Below are positions 18,497-27,633 of a stretch of DNA of 64,000 bases, piece after piece; positions within the stretch are counted from its first letter, which is position 1; the number at the start of each line of letters is the position of its first letter. The DNA is from Enterobacter chuandaensis (GTDB lineage Bacteria; Pseudomonadota; Gammaproteobacteria; Enterobacterales; Enterobacteriaceae), in assembly GCF_003594915.1 (NCBI RefSeq), contig NZ_QZCS01000003.1, positions 310,001 to 374,000 on the forward strand, read 5' to 3'. Below the pieces are notes generated by a model, which did no database searches, had not been told where the DNA came from, and worked only from the letters and a program-made list of their open reading frames with translations. The translations under genes were made by a program, and so were the position numbers.

Positions 18497-19702
18497 TTAC
18501 GGCACAATAATATAATCGGGATTCGCGACAGAGAACATTTTCTCCCGATCGGGCTCAGGGGGATAAATCCACAGGGTATTAATTTCCTGCTTAATTTTTT
18601 TAGCTTCCTCGCCCTGATACATCACCTGATGATCCCAGCCTTCGGTATAAACGGCTCCCCATTTGCCAAGATCGAGGCAGGTAACGTATTTAGGCTGGCT
18701 GTAGGGGTGCAATGGCAACGCCAGCAGTTCAGCCGCCGCGTTGTGTCCAGCCACGCGCCCCAGGCTCATGGCATGTTGACAGGACATTACATTGTAATTG
18801 CCATCATTATCAGTAGGCACCTTCACCGTGTCTCCGGTAACAAAGATACCGTTGGCTTCGGGGGCGCGTAAAAAGGAATCGCCGATTACGCGTCCCTGCG
18901 GATCGTGTTCTCCGGGGATAAAGCGGGTTAATGGATTGGCACGCATTCCGGCGGTCCAGATGACCGTTTTACTGGGAATAAACTCACCGTCCGATAGCGT
19001 GACGCCATTCGCCTCGATGGATGAAACCCTTACGCCTGTGCGTACCGCAATTCCGCTGCTGACCAGTGCCTGATTGATAATCTCACAGGCTTCCTCTCCC
19101 ATTGCCTGTCCAATTTTGGGCGCATTATCAACGATGATGACCTGTGGCTGGCTTTCCACGCCAAACAGTGTGTTCAAACGTTCCGGCATCTCTGTTACGG
19201 TTTCCAGACCCGTTAATCCTCCTCCTGCAACCACGACGGTATTCCGTGCCTGCGAATCAGGTTCTGCTGCCAGCGACTGTAAATGCGCATCAAGTTCGCG
19301 GGCTTTTTCCAGCGAGTTGACATCAAAACTATATTCCTTCAACCCTTTCAATTCTGGATGGAAGACCTGACTTCCCGCAGCCAGCACAAAACTATCAAAA
19401 TTAACCCGGGTTTCTTCATCCGGCTTTTGGACGGTAATCGCTTTATTTTGTGTATCAATATCAATAACCCGGCCACGAATATATTTCACATTTGCCGCCT
19501 CAAGCACCTCAAGAATCGATGGATCCATCTTTTCAAGAACGGCCTCATAAAGCCGTGGGCGTATGGTTAATTTTGGTTCAGGCGAAACAAGAAATATATC
19601 GACCTGATTGTCAGCGTTGTTTAAATGTATAAGTCTGGCCGCAGAGATGGCCGCCCACATACCTGCAAAACCTGCACCGGCAATAATAATACGTTTTTTC
19701 AT
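18497..19702 (-). CDS. FAD-dependent oxidoreductase, type-II NADH dehydrogenase-like
   Basis: A 401-residue flavoprotein of the pyridine-nucleotide-disulfide oxidoreductase superfamily. The N-terminal FAD motif is IIIAGAGFAGMWAA (about 4-17), the NAD(P) motif VVVAGGGLTGLET lies near 165-180, and the FAD-contact GIFVTGDTVKVP near 290-300. No redox CxxxxC pair is evident, which favours an NDH-2-like NAD(P)H:quinone reductase, but this is inference. The start at 19702 has AAAGG 7 bases before it; a GTG at 19723 is the alternative. It lies downstream of merR and the SDR gene on the same strand, but 129 bp of intervening DNA carries its own promoter-like elements. Confidence 0.85.
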   Translation of the reverse strand: MKKRIIIAGAGFAGMWAAISAARLIHLNNADNQVDIFLVSPEPKLTIRPRLYEAVLEKMDPSILEVLEAANVKYIRGRVIDIDTQNKAITVQKPDEETRVNFDSFVLAAGSQVFHPELKGLKEYSFDVNSLEKARELDAHLQSLAAEPDSQARNTVVVAGGGLTGLETVTEMPERLNTLFGVESQPQVIIVDNAPKIGQAMGEEACEIINQALVSSGIAVRTGVRVSSIEANGVTLSDGEFIPSKTVIWTAGMRANPLTRFIPGEHDPQGRVIGDSFLRAPEANGIFVTGDTVKVPTDNDGNYNVMSCQHAMSLGRVAGHNAAAELLALPLHPYSQPKYVTCLDLGKWGAVYTEGWDHQVMYQGEEAKKIKQEINTLWIYPPEPDREKMFSVANPDYIIVP

Positions 19703-19758
19703 ATAAATACCTTTAATAAACACTGGATAGTGATGGGCCCTTCATGGCAACAAATATA

Positions 19759-19814
19759 GAGATATTCAGCAAAAAGAACTTCATCAAAATTGATGTCTTT
19801 TAATCAAATTTGAT
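19759..19814 (-). promoter_or_regulatory. Candidate promoter and tandem operator before the flavoprotein gene
   Basis: Two 12-bp palindromes, ATCAAATTTGAT (19803-19814, perfect) and ATCAAAATTGAT (19783-19794), repeat exactly 20 bp apart. On the minus strand the second overlaps TTGATG (19787-19782), a possible -35, followed after 17 bases by TATCTC (19764-19759), a possible -10. This looks like a regulator-controlled promoter. The regulator is unknown. Confidence 0.5.
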
Positions 19815-19831
19815 ATTATTTTTGATCCAGG

Positions 19832-20584
19832 TTAAATCTGCCCCATCCCGCCATCCACACTGAGGTCAATACCCGATATAAAACGGCTTTCATCTGAGGC
19901 CAGGAAAAGCGCAGCGGCGGCAACTTCTTCTGGTTTGCCAAATCGCCCGGCAGGAATATGGCTCGCTACGTTCGTATCAAACAATTCACGGTCTGCCTCA
20001 GAAATGCCCATTTTGCTGATGATTGGCGTGGCGATGGGGCCAGGGCTTATGCAGTTAACACGGATACTTCGGTTTTTAAGATCCGTTGTCCAGCTTCGAG
20101 CGAAAGAACGTAACGCAGCTTTTGTCGCAGCATAGATATTGTGTCCGTCAAGGCCCTTGTAGTGAGCAATGGATGAGGTCAATATAATCGACCCGCCTTG
20201 TGGCATCAGCGGTAGAGCCCTTTGTACGGTAAAAAATGTACCTTTCACATTAATATTAAACTGGCGATCAAAGTCACTTTCGGTGGAATCCTGAAAATCA
20301 GAAAGTAAAATAATCCCTGCATTGGCAAAGACAATATCCAGTTTACCGAAGCGTTTTTCAATGGTTGAAAAAACGGCCTCTTGATTATTTAAATCACTAA
20401 TATCTGATTGTATTGCAATAGCATTCTTATCCCCCAGTTCACGCATGGCCTGATTCAGCGTATTTTCATCTCTTCCGGTGATGATGACTTTGGCACCTTC
20501 ATCGATAAAAATTTTTGCTGTTGCCAGCCCAATGCCGCTGCTGCCTCCGGTAATTAAGGCAACCTTATTTTCTAAACGTTTCAT
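19832..20584 (-). CDS. Short-chain dehydrogenase/reductase (SDR family)
   Basis: A classical SDR of 250 residues: cofactor motif TGGSSGIG (about 13-20), NAG near 88-90, catalytic Ser in LTSSIAHYKG, and the YAATK (YxxxK) pair near 152-156. The protein ends with GIDLSVDGGMGQI as in oxidoreductases annotated as glucose/3-ketoacyl reductases. The acidic-free RDEN segment after the second strand hints at NADP use, but the substrate cannot be told. It is 29 bp downstream of the MerR gene on the same strand, so the two are probably co-transcribed and the enzyme is likely under the MerR regulator. Confidence 0.88.
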   Translation of the reverse strand: MKRLENKVALITGGSSGIGLATAKIFIDEGAKVIITGRDENTLNQAMRELGDKNAIAIQSDISDLNNQEAVFSTIEKRFGKLDIVFANAGIILLSDFQDSTESDFDRQFNINVKGTFFTVQRALPLMPQGGSIILTSSIAHYKGLDGHNIYAATKAALRSFARSWTTDLKNRSIRVNCISPGPIATPIISKMGISEADRELFDTNVASHIPAGRFGKPEEVAAAALFLASDESRFISGIDLSVDGGMGQI

Positions 20585-20613
20585 ATTTCATCTCTTTCTG
20601 ATAAAAATATTCA

Positions 20614-20961
20614 TTATTCGTAAGAATGTATCCGTGCAGCGAGTGCGTTTCGACGTTCATTGAGTAACTCAATCAGCGTATCTAGTGCTTGTAGCTTATT
20701 CCGGTGCTGTTCCAGGCACATAATAAAACGGTCATCATCCATATCGCTGATCTGCGAGAACTTTTCCAGCTCAGCTATCTGCCTGGTACTGAATCCACAT
20801 TTAATTAATGAGATTACCCACTTCACTTTTTCTGCTTCCTTCGGATCATAATCACGATATCCATTATCTAGTCGCCGTGAACGGATGAGCCCTTTCGATT
20901 CATAATGACGCAGAACTCTGTTGCTTACTCCGGTGAGTTTTGCCAGATCGGATGGTCGCAT
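20614..20961 (-). CDS. MerR-family transcriptional regulator
   Basis: A 115-residue MerR-type regulator: N-terminal winged helix (MRPSDLAKLTGVSNRVLRHYESKGLI, with RLDNGYRDYD), then a dimerisation helix, and a short C-terminus without a clear metal-binding cysteine pair (Cys only in IKCGFS and MCLEQ). It thus fits organic-compound or redox-responsive MerR proteins better than metal sensors. AGGAGAAGAGT precedes the ATG. A perfect 16-bp palindrome sits about 35-50 bp upstream. It heads a probable operon with the SDR gene. Its base composition is AT-rich against the surrounding backbone. Confidence 0.88.
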   Translation of the reverse strand: MRPSDLAKLTGVSNRVLRHYESKGLIRSRRLDNGYRDYDPKEAEKVKWVISLIKCGFSTRQIAELEKFSQISDMDDDRFIMCLEQHRNKLQALDTLIELLNERRNALAARIHSYE

Positions 20962-20995
20962 ACTCTTCTCCTCGCTGTAGTCGTAATCTACAAGA

Positions 20996-21011
20996 TTGAC
21001 ACTAGTGTCAA
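20996..21011 (-). promoter_or_regulatory. Candidate MerR operator
   Basis: The perfect palindrome TTGACACTAGTGTCAA. On the minus strand its first half supplies a consensus -35 (TTGACA) for merR, and an operator placed on or beside the -35 with a long spacer is typical of MerR-type promoters. No -10 close to consensus is obvious (TTACGA or TACGAC at 19-20 bases). Confidence 0.6.
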
Positions 21012-21196
21012 TGTAAAGCGAAGGGGGATGATAAATATGTAATGAAATATTTCAGCGAACGAATGCAGAGGAAAGTTGTAAGGTGCCGGCGGCCTCTATC
21101 CAATGTATATCGATACTGGTGCGCTGGTGTTTACATATTGGTCATAAGGATGAAGGGGGAAAGCGCAGGGAAGATGATGTCCAAAGGGTAGCGATT

Positions 21197-21231
21197 ATAA
21201 AAAAACCAGCCATAAGAGGCTGGTTTTCAAT
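21197..21231 (-). terminator. Terminator of proL; right copy of the 35-bp pair
   Basis: On the minus strand AACCAGCC, TCTTAT, GGCTGGTT and a seven-T run follow the tRNA by 7 bases. It is nearly identical to 16353-16387. Confidence 0.85.
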
Positions 21232-21238
21232 GTGATTT

Positions 21239-21315
21239 TGGTCGGCACGAGAGGATTTGAACCTCCGACCCCCGACACCCCATGACGGTGCGCTACCAGG
21301 CTGCGCTACGTGCCG
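21239..21315 (-). tRNA. proL: tRNA-Pro (anticodon GGG)
   Basis: A 77-nt cloverleaf on the minus strand: acceptor CGGCACG pairing with CGTGCCG, D-arm AGCGCAGCCTGGTAGCGC, anticodon loop ATGGGGT with GGG, T-loop GGTTCAAATCC, and encoded CCA end (21241-21239). It is the same species and position (next to yejM) as E. coli proL. A terminator follows. Confidence 0.97.
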
Positions 21316-21387
21316 ACGCATAAAAAGAATACTACTCGATTCCGTTTTGAATGCAAGGGAATCTGTCGCTAACTGGTTTATAATTAA

Positions 21388-23148
21388 TCAGTTAGCGATA
21401 AAACGCTTCTCATCCGTCAGGACCTGCAGCAGCAGGCTCAGCTGTGGTTTCTGGTCTTTCAACCGCTCACCCTGCAGATTATAGGTCTGATAGTTCCCGT
21501 TGCTGTTCAGCACCAGCGTCAGCTTCGGCGTGGTCACCACCAGCGTGTTACCGCCCGCTGCCGTTACCCAGTTGTGGCGGCGCGTGGCGCTGAAGAGATC
21601 CTGCCCCTGCGAATACTCGTTTGCTGGCGTGCTGACATGCAGCAGGCGTTGCATCAGGGTCGTCATCACGTCTTTATGCTCGGTAAGCATGTTAACGCGC
21701 TGCGCTGGGGTGCCCGGCCAGTGGATCACCAGCGGAACGTGCAGGTTCGGACGTGACCAGCTCATGCTCTTCGTCTCGTCGCCTAGCGGCACGCCATGGC
21801 CCGCGGTCACAATCACGACGGTGTTATCAAGCTTGCCTGATTCGCGTAGTGCATCAAGCACGCGGCCAATCTGCGCGTCGACATCACCGGCCGCGCGGCT
21901 GTAGCGGCGCGTAAAGCCAGCCTGGTTGCTGTCGCTGAGCGTTGTGCCGTTAAAGGCCACCCACGAGAACCAGCGGTTATCTTCCTGCGCGTAGCGCTGC
22001 AGCCAGTTAATCCACTGGTTTGCGGTCTGGGTATCAGACTGGCTCTGCGCGGCAGGCAGTGAGAAATCAGAGAGCAGCGCCTGGCGGTACAGTGAACTGT
22101 TGAAACCGTCCGATGAGAACAGCCCTAACTGGTAGCCCTGCTGATTAAGCCCGGTGATCAGCGCCGCAGGAATACGGGCTGACAGTACGCCATCCATGTA
22201 ACCGGCAGAAATTCCATAGAACAGGCCAAAGATACCTGCATCCGTTGAGTTACCGGAACTCATATGCTGGGTAAACGACACGTTCTTGCTGGCGAAATCA
22301 GCCAGCGCAGGCATCTGCTTCTCATAACGAGAATAGTTGAGGCCATCAACGGTGATTAGCAGGACGTTTTGTCCGCGACCCATATCGCGATAGCGCAGAT
22401 CGCTCAGCGGATACTGAACGCTGACCGCTTCCGGATTCCCCTGTTCCACCAGACGGCGCTGAAACTCCTGCGCATCAAGCAGACCGTGTTTCTCCAGGAA
22501 ACGACGGGCCGTCATCGGGTAAGAGAGCGGCAGGTTCGCGCGCTGCATGGTGATTGGGCGATAGAAGTTCGCATCCGCCCAGATATACATGATGTGCGAA
22601 CTGATAAAAGAGACAAAAAAGAGCGCGGCGACGGGCTTCGCGTAATGGCGGCGCCGGGTCAGGCTGCGGAGCTTTTGCCAGCTCCAGGTGGCAAACAGCA
22701 TCTCAATCAACAGGATCACCGGGACGCTGATGAACATGAGCTGCCAGTCGCGGGCCGTTTCGTTCTGGTCCGGGTTAATCACCAGTTCCCAGACGATGGG
22801 ATTAAGGTGCAGGTGGAAGCGGGTGAACACTTCACTGTCGATAAGCAGCAGCGTCATCCCTGTCGTCGCAAGAATAGCGGAAAGGAACCGCATCAGACGC
22901 TGCGACATGACGATAAACGTCAGAGGGAAAAGGATCAGCAAATAGGTGGCGAATACCAAAAAGCTAAAGTGACCCACAACGCTCATCCAGGAGTAGATAC
23001 GCCCGGTTAGCGTTGTTGGCCAGTCTGCGACAAACAGATAACGACAGCCAATCACCGTCGCTAACAGAATGTTAAACAGGGCAAACCAGTGTCCCCAGCT
23101 GACCATCTGGGAGACTTTTTCACGGTAGCGCTGACGATTCGTCACCAT
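21388..23148 (-). CDS. yejM: Inner-membrane LPS-control protein YejM (PbgA/LapC)
   Basis: YejM senses lipopolysaccharide at the periplasmic face of the inner membrane and restrains LapB/FtsH degradation of LpxC. The ATG at 23148 (MVTNRQRYREK) gives the E. coli length of 586 residues; an upstream in-frame ATG at 23250 would run into yejL. Five hydrophobic helices occupy about residues 20-190. A basic linker follows, then a periplasmic sulfatase/arylsulfatase-fold domain beginning NVLLITVDGLNYSR and ending DEKRFIAN. The fold's catalytic residues are not expected to be functional in this family. It lies 19 bp after yejL. Confidence 0.96.
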   Translation of the reverse strand: MVTNRQRYREKVSQMVSWGHWFALFNILLATVIGCRYLFVADWPTTLTGRIYSWMSVVGHFSFLVFATYLLILFPLTFIVMSQRLMRFLSAILATTGMTLLLIDSEVFTRFHLHLNPIVWELVINPDQNETARDWQLMFISVPVILLIEMLFATWSWQKLRSLTRRRHYAKPVAALFFVSFISSHIMYIWADANFYRPITMQRANLPLSYPMTARRFLEKHGLLDAQEFQRRLVEQGNPEAVSVQYPLSDLRYRDMGRGQNVLLITVDGLNYSRYEKQMPALADFASKNVSFTQHMSSGNSTDAGIFGLFYGISAGYMDGVLSARIPAALITGLNQQGYQLGLFSSDGFNSSLYRQALLSDFSLPAAQSQSDTQTANQWINWLQRYAQEDNRWFSWVAFNGTTLSDSNQAGFTRRYSRAAGDVDAQIGRVLDALRESGKLDNTVVIVTAGHGVPLGDETKSMSWSRPNLHVPLVIHWPGTPAQRVNMLTEHKDVMTTLMQRLLHVSTPANEYSQGQDLFSATRRHNWVTAAGGNTLVVTTPKLTLVLNSNGNYQTYNLQGERLKDQKPQLSLLLQVLTDEKRFIAN

Positions 23149-23167
23149 AAACTGTTGTTCGTTTCCC

Positions 23168-23395
23168 TTAATGGGCCTGGTCGTTGCTGACGGATGACTG
23201 TAAGGCCTGGGCGAAAGATTTTGCGATCGCCTGACGCTGAGCCGGAGCAACGCTGGTATTGATAAGGTTGGTGACCATATTTCCCAAAACCATCAGGGAG
23301 AGATCGGTCGGCGTTTTATGTTTTTCCAGTACGTTGACCAGCTCACTGAGCAGTTGTTCAACGTGTTCATCACTGTAGCGGGAATGTTGTGGCAT
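23168..23395 (-). CDS. yejL: Conserved small protein YejL (UPF0352)
   Basis: A 75-residue, mostly helical cytosolic protein nearly identical in layout to E. coli YejL ([16 protein letters not shown] at the start, [19 protein letters not shown] near the end). Function unknown. It heads the yejL-yejM pair and is divergent from yejK, with a 134-bp promoter region between them. Confidence 0.94.
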   Translation of the reverse strand: MPQHSRYSDEHVEQLLSELVNVLEKHKTPTDLSLMVLGNMVTNLINTSVAPAQRQAIAKSFAQALQSSVSNDQAH

Positions 23396-23529
23396 AAATC
23401 AAAATCAGTTTGTTGATGAAAGGGCAACATATTACCGTAGCAACAGCTTTTTTTCCCCTTTTTTATCTGTTGTTGCACACATGTCCTGGTGGTGGTTGAA
23501 TACCGCCCGGTCTAAAAGGAGAGTTTATC

Positions 23530-24537
23530 ATGAGTCTGGAAATCAACCAGATTGCCTTGCACCAGCTTATCAAGCGTGATGAGCAAACCCTTGAAGTGGT
23601 GCTACGCGATTCGTTACTGGAACCCACGGCAACCGTTGTGGAAATGATGGCAGAGCTGCATCGCGTCTACAGCGCCAAAAACAAAGCCTATGGTCTGTTC
23701 AGCGAAGAGAGTGAGCTGGCCGATAGCCTGCGCCTGCAGCGTCAGGGCGAAGAGGATTTCCTGGCGTTTAGCCGCGCGGCAACCGGGCGTCTGCGCGACG
23801 AGCTGGCGAAATATCCGTTCGCCGACGGCGGTATCGTCCTGTTCTGCCACTATCGCTACCTGGCGGTCGAGTACCTGCTGGTTACCGTGCTGAATAACTT
23901 AAGCAGCATGCGCGTGAACGAGCAGCTGGACATCAGCTCAACGCACTATCTGGATATCAACCATGCGGATATCGTGGCACGTATTGATTTAACCGAGTGG
24001 GAAACCAACCCGGAGTCGACCCGCTACCTGACTTTCCTGAAGGGGCGCGTGGGCCGTAAAGTGGCGGATTTCTTTATGGACTTCCTCGGTGCCAGCGAAG
24101 GCCTGAACGCCAAAGCGCAGAACAAAGGGCTGCTGCAGGCCGTTGATGACTTCACGGCGGAAGCGCAGCTCGATAAATCCGAGCGTCAGACCGTGCGTCA
24201 GCAGGTTTACAGCTACTGTAACGAGCAGCTGCAGGCGGGTGAAGAGATTGAGCTGGAGTCGCTGTCAAAAGAGCTGGCGGGCGTCAGCGAGGTCAGCTTC
24301 CAGGAATTCACCGCGGAGAAGGGCTATGAGCTTGAGGAGAGCTTCCCGGCGGATCGCAGTACGCTGCGCCAGCTCACTAAGTTTGCCGGTAGCGGCGGTG
24401 GGTTAACCATCAACTTCGACGCCATGCTGCTGGGGGAACGCATCTTCTGGGATCCGGCTACCGATACGCTAACCATCAAAGGCACGCCGCCGAACCTGCG
24501 CGATCAGCTTCAGCGTCGCACGTCTGGCGGTAAATAG
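23530..24537 (+). CDS. yejK: Nucleoid-associated protein YejK (NdpA)
   Basis: A 335-residue spermidine-nucleoid-associated protein of the NdpA family that binds DNA and interacts with topoisomerases in E. coli. The sequence is conserved over its whole length, including [18 protein letters not shown] at the start and [23 protein letters not shown] in the middle. The C-terminal block [22 protein letters not shown] is also present. The ATG at 23530 follows AAAGGAGAGTTTATC. It is convergent with rplY, sharing a terminator. Confidence 0.95.
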   Translation: MSLEINQIALHQLIKRDEQTLEVVLRDSLLEPTATVVEMMAELHRVYSAKNKAYGLFSEESELADSLRLQRQGEEDFLAFSRAATGRLRDELAKYPFADGGIVLFCHYRYLAVEYLLVTVLNNLSSMRVNEQLDISSTHYLDINHADIVARIDLTEWETNPESTRYLTFLKGRVGRKVADFFMDFLGASEGLNAKAQNKGLLQAVDDFTAEAQLDKSERQTVRQQVYSYCNEQLQAGEEIELESLSKELAGVSEVSFQEFTAEKGYELEESFPADRSTLRQLTKFAGSGGGLTINFDAMLLGERIFWDPATDTLTIKGTPPNLRDQLQRRTSGGK

Positions 24538-24543
24538 CAGCCA

Positions 24544-24572
24544 TAAAAAAACCCCGCCGAAGCGGGGTTTTT
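24544..24572. terminator. Bidirectional terminator between yejK and rplY
   Basis: AAAAAACCCCGC, CGAA, GCGGGGTTTTT. A/T tracts on both sides allow it to serve both convergent genes. Confidence 0.9.
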
Positions 24573-24588
24573 CTCGACAGGTTTGCGA

Positions 24589-24873
24589 TTACGCGCGAAC
24601 GAAGTCGATGTGAGTCAGTTTTGGCTTGAACGCGTGACGCTGAACAGCCTGAACCTTCACTTTTTCTTCTTTACCGCCAACAACGATGGTCAGAACTTCG
24701 CTGTAGAATTCAGCTTTGGTCTGCAGGTTCCACACTTTGTCGTGATCCAGTTCGATAGAAACTGGAGCAGCTTCGCCACCGTAAACGATAGCCGGGAACT
24801 TGTTAGCGTTACGCAGGCGGCGGCTCGCACCCTTACCCTGCACGTTACGTACTTCTGCTTCGATAGTGAACAT
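24589..24873 (-). CDS. rplY: 50S ribosomal protein L25
   Basis: L25 binds 5S rRNA in the large subunit. The 94-residue protein is the short single-domain form typical of enterobacteria ([21 protein letters not shown], ending [10 protein letters not shown]). It is preceded by AGAGA and followed at once by the shared terminator. Confidence 0.97.
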   Translation of the reverse strand: MFTIEAEVRNVQGKGASRRLRNANKFPAIVYGGEAAPVSIELDHDKVWNLQTKAEFYSEVLTIVVGGKEEKVKVQAVQRHAFKPKLTHIDFVRA

Positions 24874-24997
24874 TGATTTCTCTCTGTATTTAAAACCCTA
24901 CTACAGGCGACCCAGCAGCAGGTGAGTGTTCTGCCTCACGGATGTGAAGCGGGCGGCATTTTATACTCAAATGCCCCTCACATCAATGAAAAGTCCG

Positions 24998-26758
24998 CTA
25001 ACCGCGCAATTCATTTGCCCGGCGGAAGCGTCCTTCATAGTCAAAGACCTTCTCGCGAACCTGCCAGAACTGGCCTTTTTTGCGGGCGACAACAAAATCC
25101 GGATGGCGCAGGAGCGCCTGCTGATGCACGATATCCGCGACGGTTATCCAGCGCAGTGGTACGCCCGGCGTGCGGGTATGCGGGCGGATAAACAGCTGTT
25201 CAAAAGCCGTGCGCTGGGCAGGCGTCTGGATCCGGAACCGTTCGCTGACGTCAGCGCCATCTTCGTCGTAATAGGTAATTTTCAGCCACTCGCCTTTTTC
25301 ATCCGCACCGGGCTGCAGCGTCATGCCGGAACAGCGCAGCACCAGCGCATCCTTCAGCTTCAGCGCCGCTTTCAGCATGTCGTCCGGGTCGACCAGCACC
25401 GTGTCGCACTCACGGCAACGGCGGGCGGCAATGTCGTTTTCGGCGTTGCACTGCGGACAGTTTTTGAAGCGGAAGCGGAAATCGCACTGCTCGCGATGCC
25501 CCTCATCATCTTCAAACCAGCCCTGGCAGCGGCGGCCAAAGTGTTCAATCAGCGTGCCGTCGGCGGTGGTTTTTCCCCAGAAGGTGTTGGCAAACCCGCA
25601 GGCCGGGCAGAAAACCTGCACCGGCACGTTGTCACTTTTGCCTTTTGGCGCGCCCACTTCCGGGGAGTAGAGATCGTGCGGGTTACCGGCGTAATCCAGT
25701 ATCAGGCAGTCGGTTTTGCCCGGCGCCAGGCGCAGCCCACGTCCGACAATCTGCTGATACAGGCTGACGGATTCCGTCGGGCGCAAAATCGCAATCAGGT
25801 CGACATGCGGGGCGTCAAAGCCGGTGGTTAAGACCGAGACGTTGACCAGATAGCGAAACTGCTGCGCTTTGAACTCTTCAATCAGGCTATCGCGTTCCGG
25901 GCCGGGCGTTTCGCCGGTGATCAGCGCCGCGTCGTCAGCGGGTAGCAATCCGGTGATTTCGCGCGCGTGTTCAACCGTGGCCGCAAAGATCATCACCCCT
26001 TTGCGCGTCTGCGCGAATTCCTCAATCTGGCTGATGATATGCGGGGTAATACGCTTTTGTTTTTTCAGCTCCTGATTAAGATCGGCCTCGCTGAATAATC
26101 CGTTGCTCTGCGCCTGTAAGCGGCTGAAGTCGTACTGCACGACCGGCATATCCAGCCGCTCCGGCGGGGTCAGGTAGCCGTGCTTAATCATGTAGCGCAG
26201 CGGAAGTTCATAGATACAGTCGCTGAACAGCGCCTTCTCATCGCCGCGCACCATGCCGTGATAATGAAAGCGGTAGATCCAGCCTTTACCCAGACGAAAC
26301 GGGGTGGCCGTCAGGCCGAGCAGGCGTAAGTGAGGGTTCACCTCTTTCAGGTGAGTGAGGATTTGCTGATACTGGCTGTCATCGTCATCGCTGATGCGGT
26401 GGCACTCATCGACAATTAGCAGCGAAAACTCGCTGCGAAACAGGTCCAGATTACGCGCGACCGACTGCACGCTGCCGAAGACCACTTTGCCGTGGCTCTC
26501 TTTACGCTTTAGCCCGGCGGCGAAAATGTCAGCCTCGAGCCCAAGCGCGCAATATTTGGCATGGTTTTGCGCCACCAGCTCTTTAACGTGGGCCAGCACC
26601 AGCACGCGACCGCGCGCCAGGCGGGCCAGCTCGGCGATGACCAGGCTTTTGCCTGCACCGGTCGGCAGCACAATCGCCGCTGGTTCCCGGTGTTTACGGA
26701 ACCAGGCGAGGGTGGCGTCGACGGCTTCCTGCTGATAGGGACGAAGTGTAAAAGTCAT
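24998..26758 (-). CDS. radD: Superfamily 2 DNA repair ATPase RadD (YejH)
   Basis: RadD is a helicase-like ATPase that aids RecA-dependent recombination and double-strand-break repair. The 586 residues show Walker [10 protein letters not shown] (about 31-39), the Walker B/DECH motif LIVDECHRI (about 115-123), [10 protein letters not shown], and motif [15 protein letters not shown] (about 340-352). A zinc-binding C-terminal part is rich in CxxC pairs ([21 protein letters not shown]). The ATG at 26758 lacks a strong Shine-Dalgarno but gives the E. coli length. It is divergent from rsuA. Confidence 0.96.
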   Translation of the reverse strand: MTFTLRPYQQEAVDATLAWFRKHREPAAIVLPTGAGKSLVIAELARLARGRVLVLAHVKELVAQNHAKYCALGLEADIFAAGLKRKESHGKVVFGSVQSVARNLDLFRSEFSLLIVDECHRISDDDDSQYQQILTHLKEVNPHLRLLGLTATPFRLGKGWIYRFHYHGMVRGDEKALFSDCIYELPLRYMIKHGYLTPPERLDMPVVQYDFSRLQAQSNGLFSEADLNQELKKQKRITPHIISQIEEFAQTRKGVMIFAATVEHAREITGLLPADDAALITGETPGPERDSLIEEFKAQQFRYLVNVSVLTTGFDAPHVDLIAILRPTESVSLYQQIVGRGLRLAPGKTDCLILDYAGNPHDLYSPEVGAPKGKSDNVPVQVFCPACGFANTFWGKTTADGTLIEHFGRRCQGWFEDDEGHREQCDFRFRFKNCPQCNAENDIAARRCRECDTVLVDPDDMLKAALKLKDALVLRCSGMTLQPGADEKGEWLKITYYDEDGADVSERFRIQTPAQRTAFEQLFIRPHTRTPGVPLRWITVADIVHQQALLRHPDFVVARKKGQFWQVREKVFDYEGRFRRANELRG

Positions 26759-26910
26759 GGGGTCTCGGTTTCGTTATTCCGCGTATAGTATGCCACGAAA
26801 CTTTTTCCCTTGAGTGGCGCAACCAGACCATTATACTGAACCGTTCCTGACTGCTTCTTTTTTCGGACACACGGTCCGACTTCCAGCACCATTAAGGCTA
26901 AAAAGATTTC

Positions 26911-27618
26911 ATGCGACTTGATAAGTTTATCGCTCAGCAACTCGGCGTAAGCCGCGCTATTGCCGGGCGTGAAATTCGCGCCAACCGCGTTACCGTGGAC
27001 GGCGAGATTGTGAGAGACAGCGCGTTCAAACTCCTGCCTGATCATCAGGTTGAGTACGACGGTAATCCGCTGACCCAGCAGCACGGTCCGCGCTACTTCA
27101 TGCTTAATAAGCCGGAAGGCTATGTCTGCTCAACGGACGATCCGGATCACCCGACGGTACTCTATTTTCTCGACGAGCCGGTGGCGCACAAGCTGCACGC
27201 TGCGGGGCGCCTCGATATCGACACCACCGGGCTGGTGCTGATGACCGACGACGGACAGTGGTCTCATCGCATCACTTCCCCGCGTCACCACTGCGAGAAA
27301 ACCTATCTGGTCACGCTGGAGTCACCGGTTGCGGATGACACGGCAGAGCAATTCGCCAAAGGCGTTCAGCTGCATAATGAGAAAGATCTAACCAAACCGG
27401 CGGTGCTTGAAGTGATCGCGCCGACGGAGGTCCGTCTGACCATCAGCGAAGGGCGTTACCACCAGGTCAAACGGATGTTTGCCGCCGTGGGGAACCACGT
27501 TGTGGGCCTGCACCGTGAACGCATCGGCGCAATCGCCCTCGATCCCGACCTGGCGCCCGGCGAATATCGCCCGCTGACGGAAGAAGAGATCGCCAGCGTC
27601 GGTCTGCCTTCGCACTAG
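26911..27618 (+). CDS. rsuA: 16S rRNA pseudouridine(516) synthase RsuA
   Basis: RsuA makes pseudouridine at position 516 of 16S rRNA. The 235-residue protein has an N-terminal S4-like RNA-binding domain ([22 protein letters not shown]) and the catalytic motif [10 protein letters not shown] with the nucleophile Asp102. KPEGYVCS and the late motif [17 protein letters not shown] are also present. bcr starts 15 bp downstream, so the two are likely co-transcribed. Confidence 0.96.
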   Translation: MRLDKFIAQQLGVSRAIAGREIRANRVTVDGEIVRDSAFKLLPDHQVEYDGNPLTQQHGPRYFMLNKPEGYVCSTDDPDHPTVLYFLDEPVAHKLHAAGRLDIDTTGLVLMTDDGQWSHRITSPRHHCEKTYLVTLESPVADDTAEQFAKGVQLHNEKDLTKPAVLEVIAPTEVRLTISEGRYHQVKRMFAAVGNHVVGLHRERIGAIALDPDLAPGEYRPLTEEEIASVGLPSH

Positions 27619-27633
27619 TTTCAGGAGAACCCA

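Noticed and set aside
21239..21315. proL as a tRNA integration site of a genomic island
   Set aside because: No integrase gene, no duplicated tRNA 3' end was found nearby, and the accessory genes lie beyond the terminator rather than abutting the tRNA.
24926..25831. A 301-codon plus-strand frame opposite radD and the rplY leader
   Set aside because: Antisense shadow of the conserved RadD C-terminal region.
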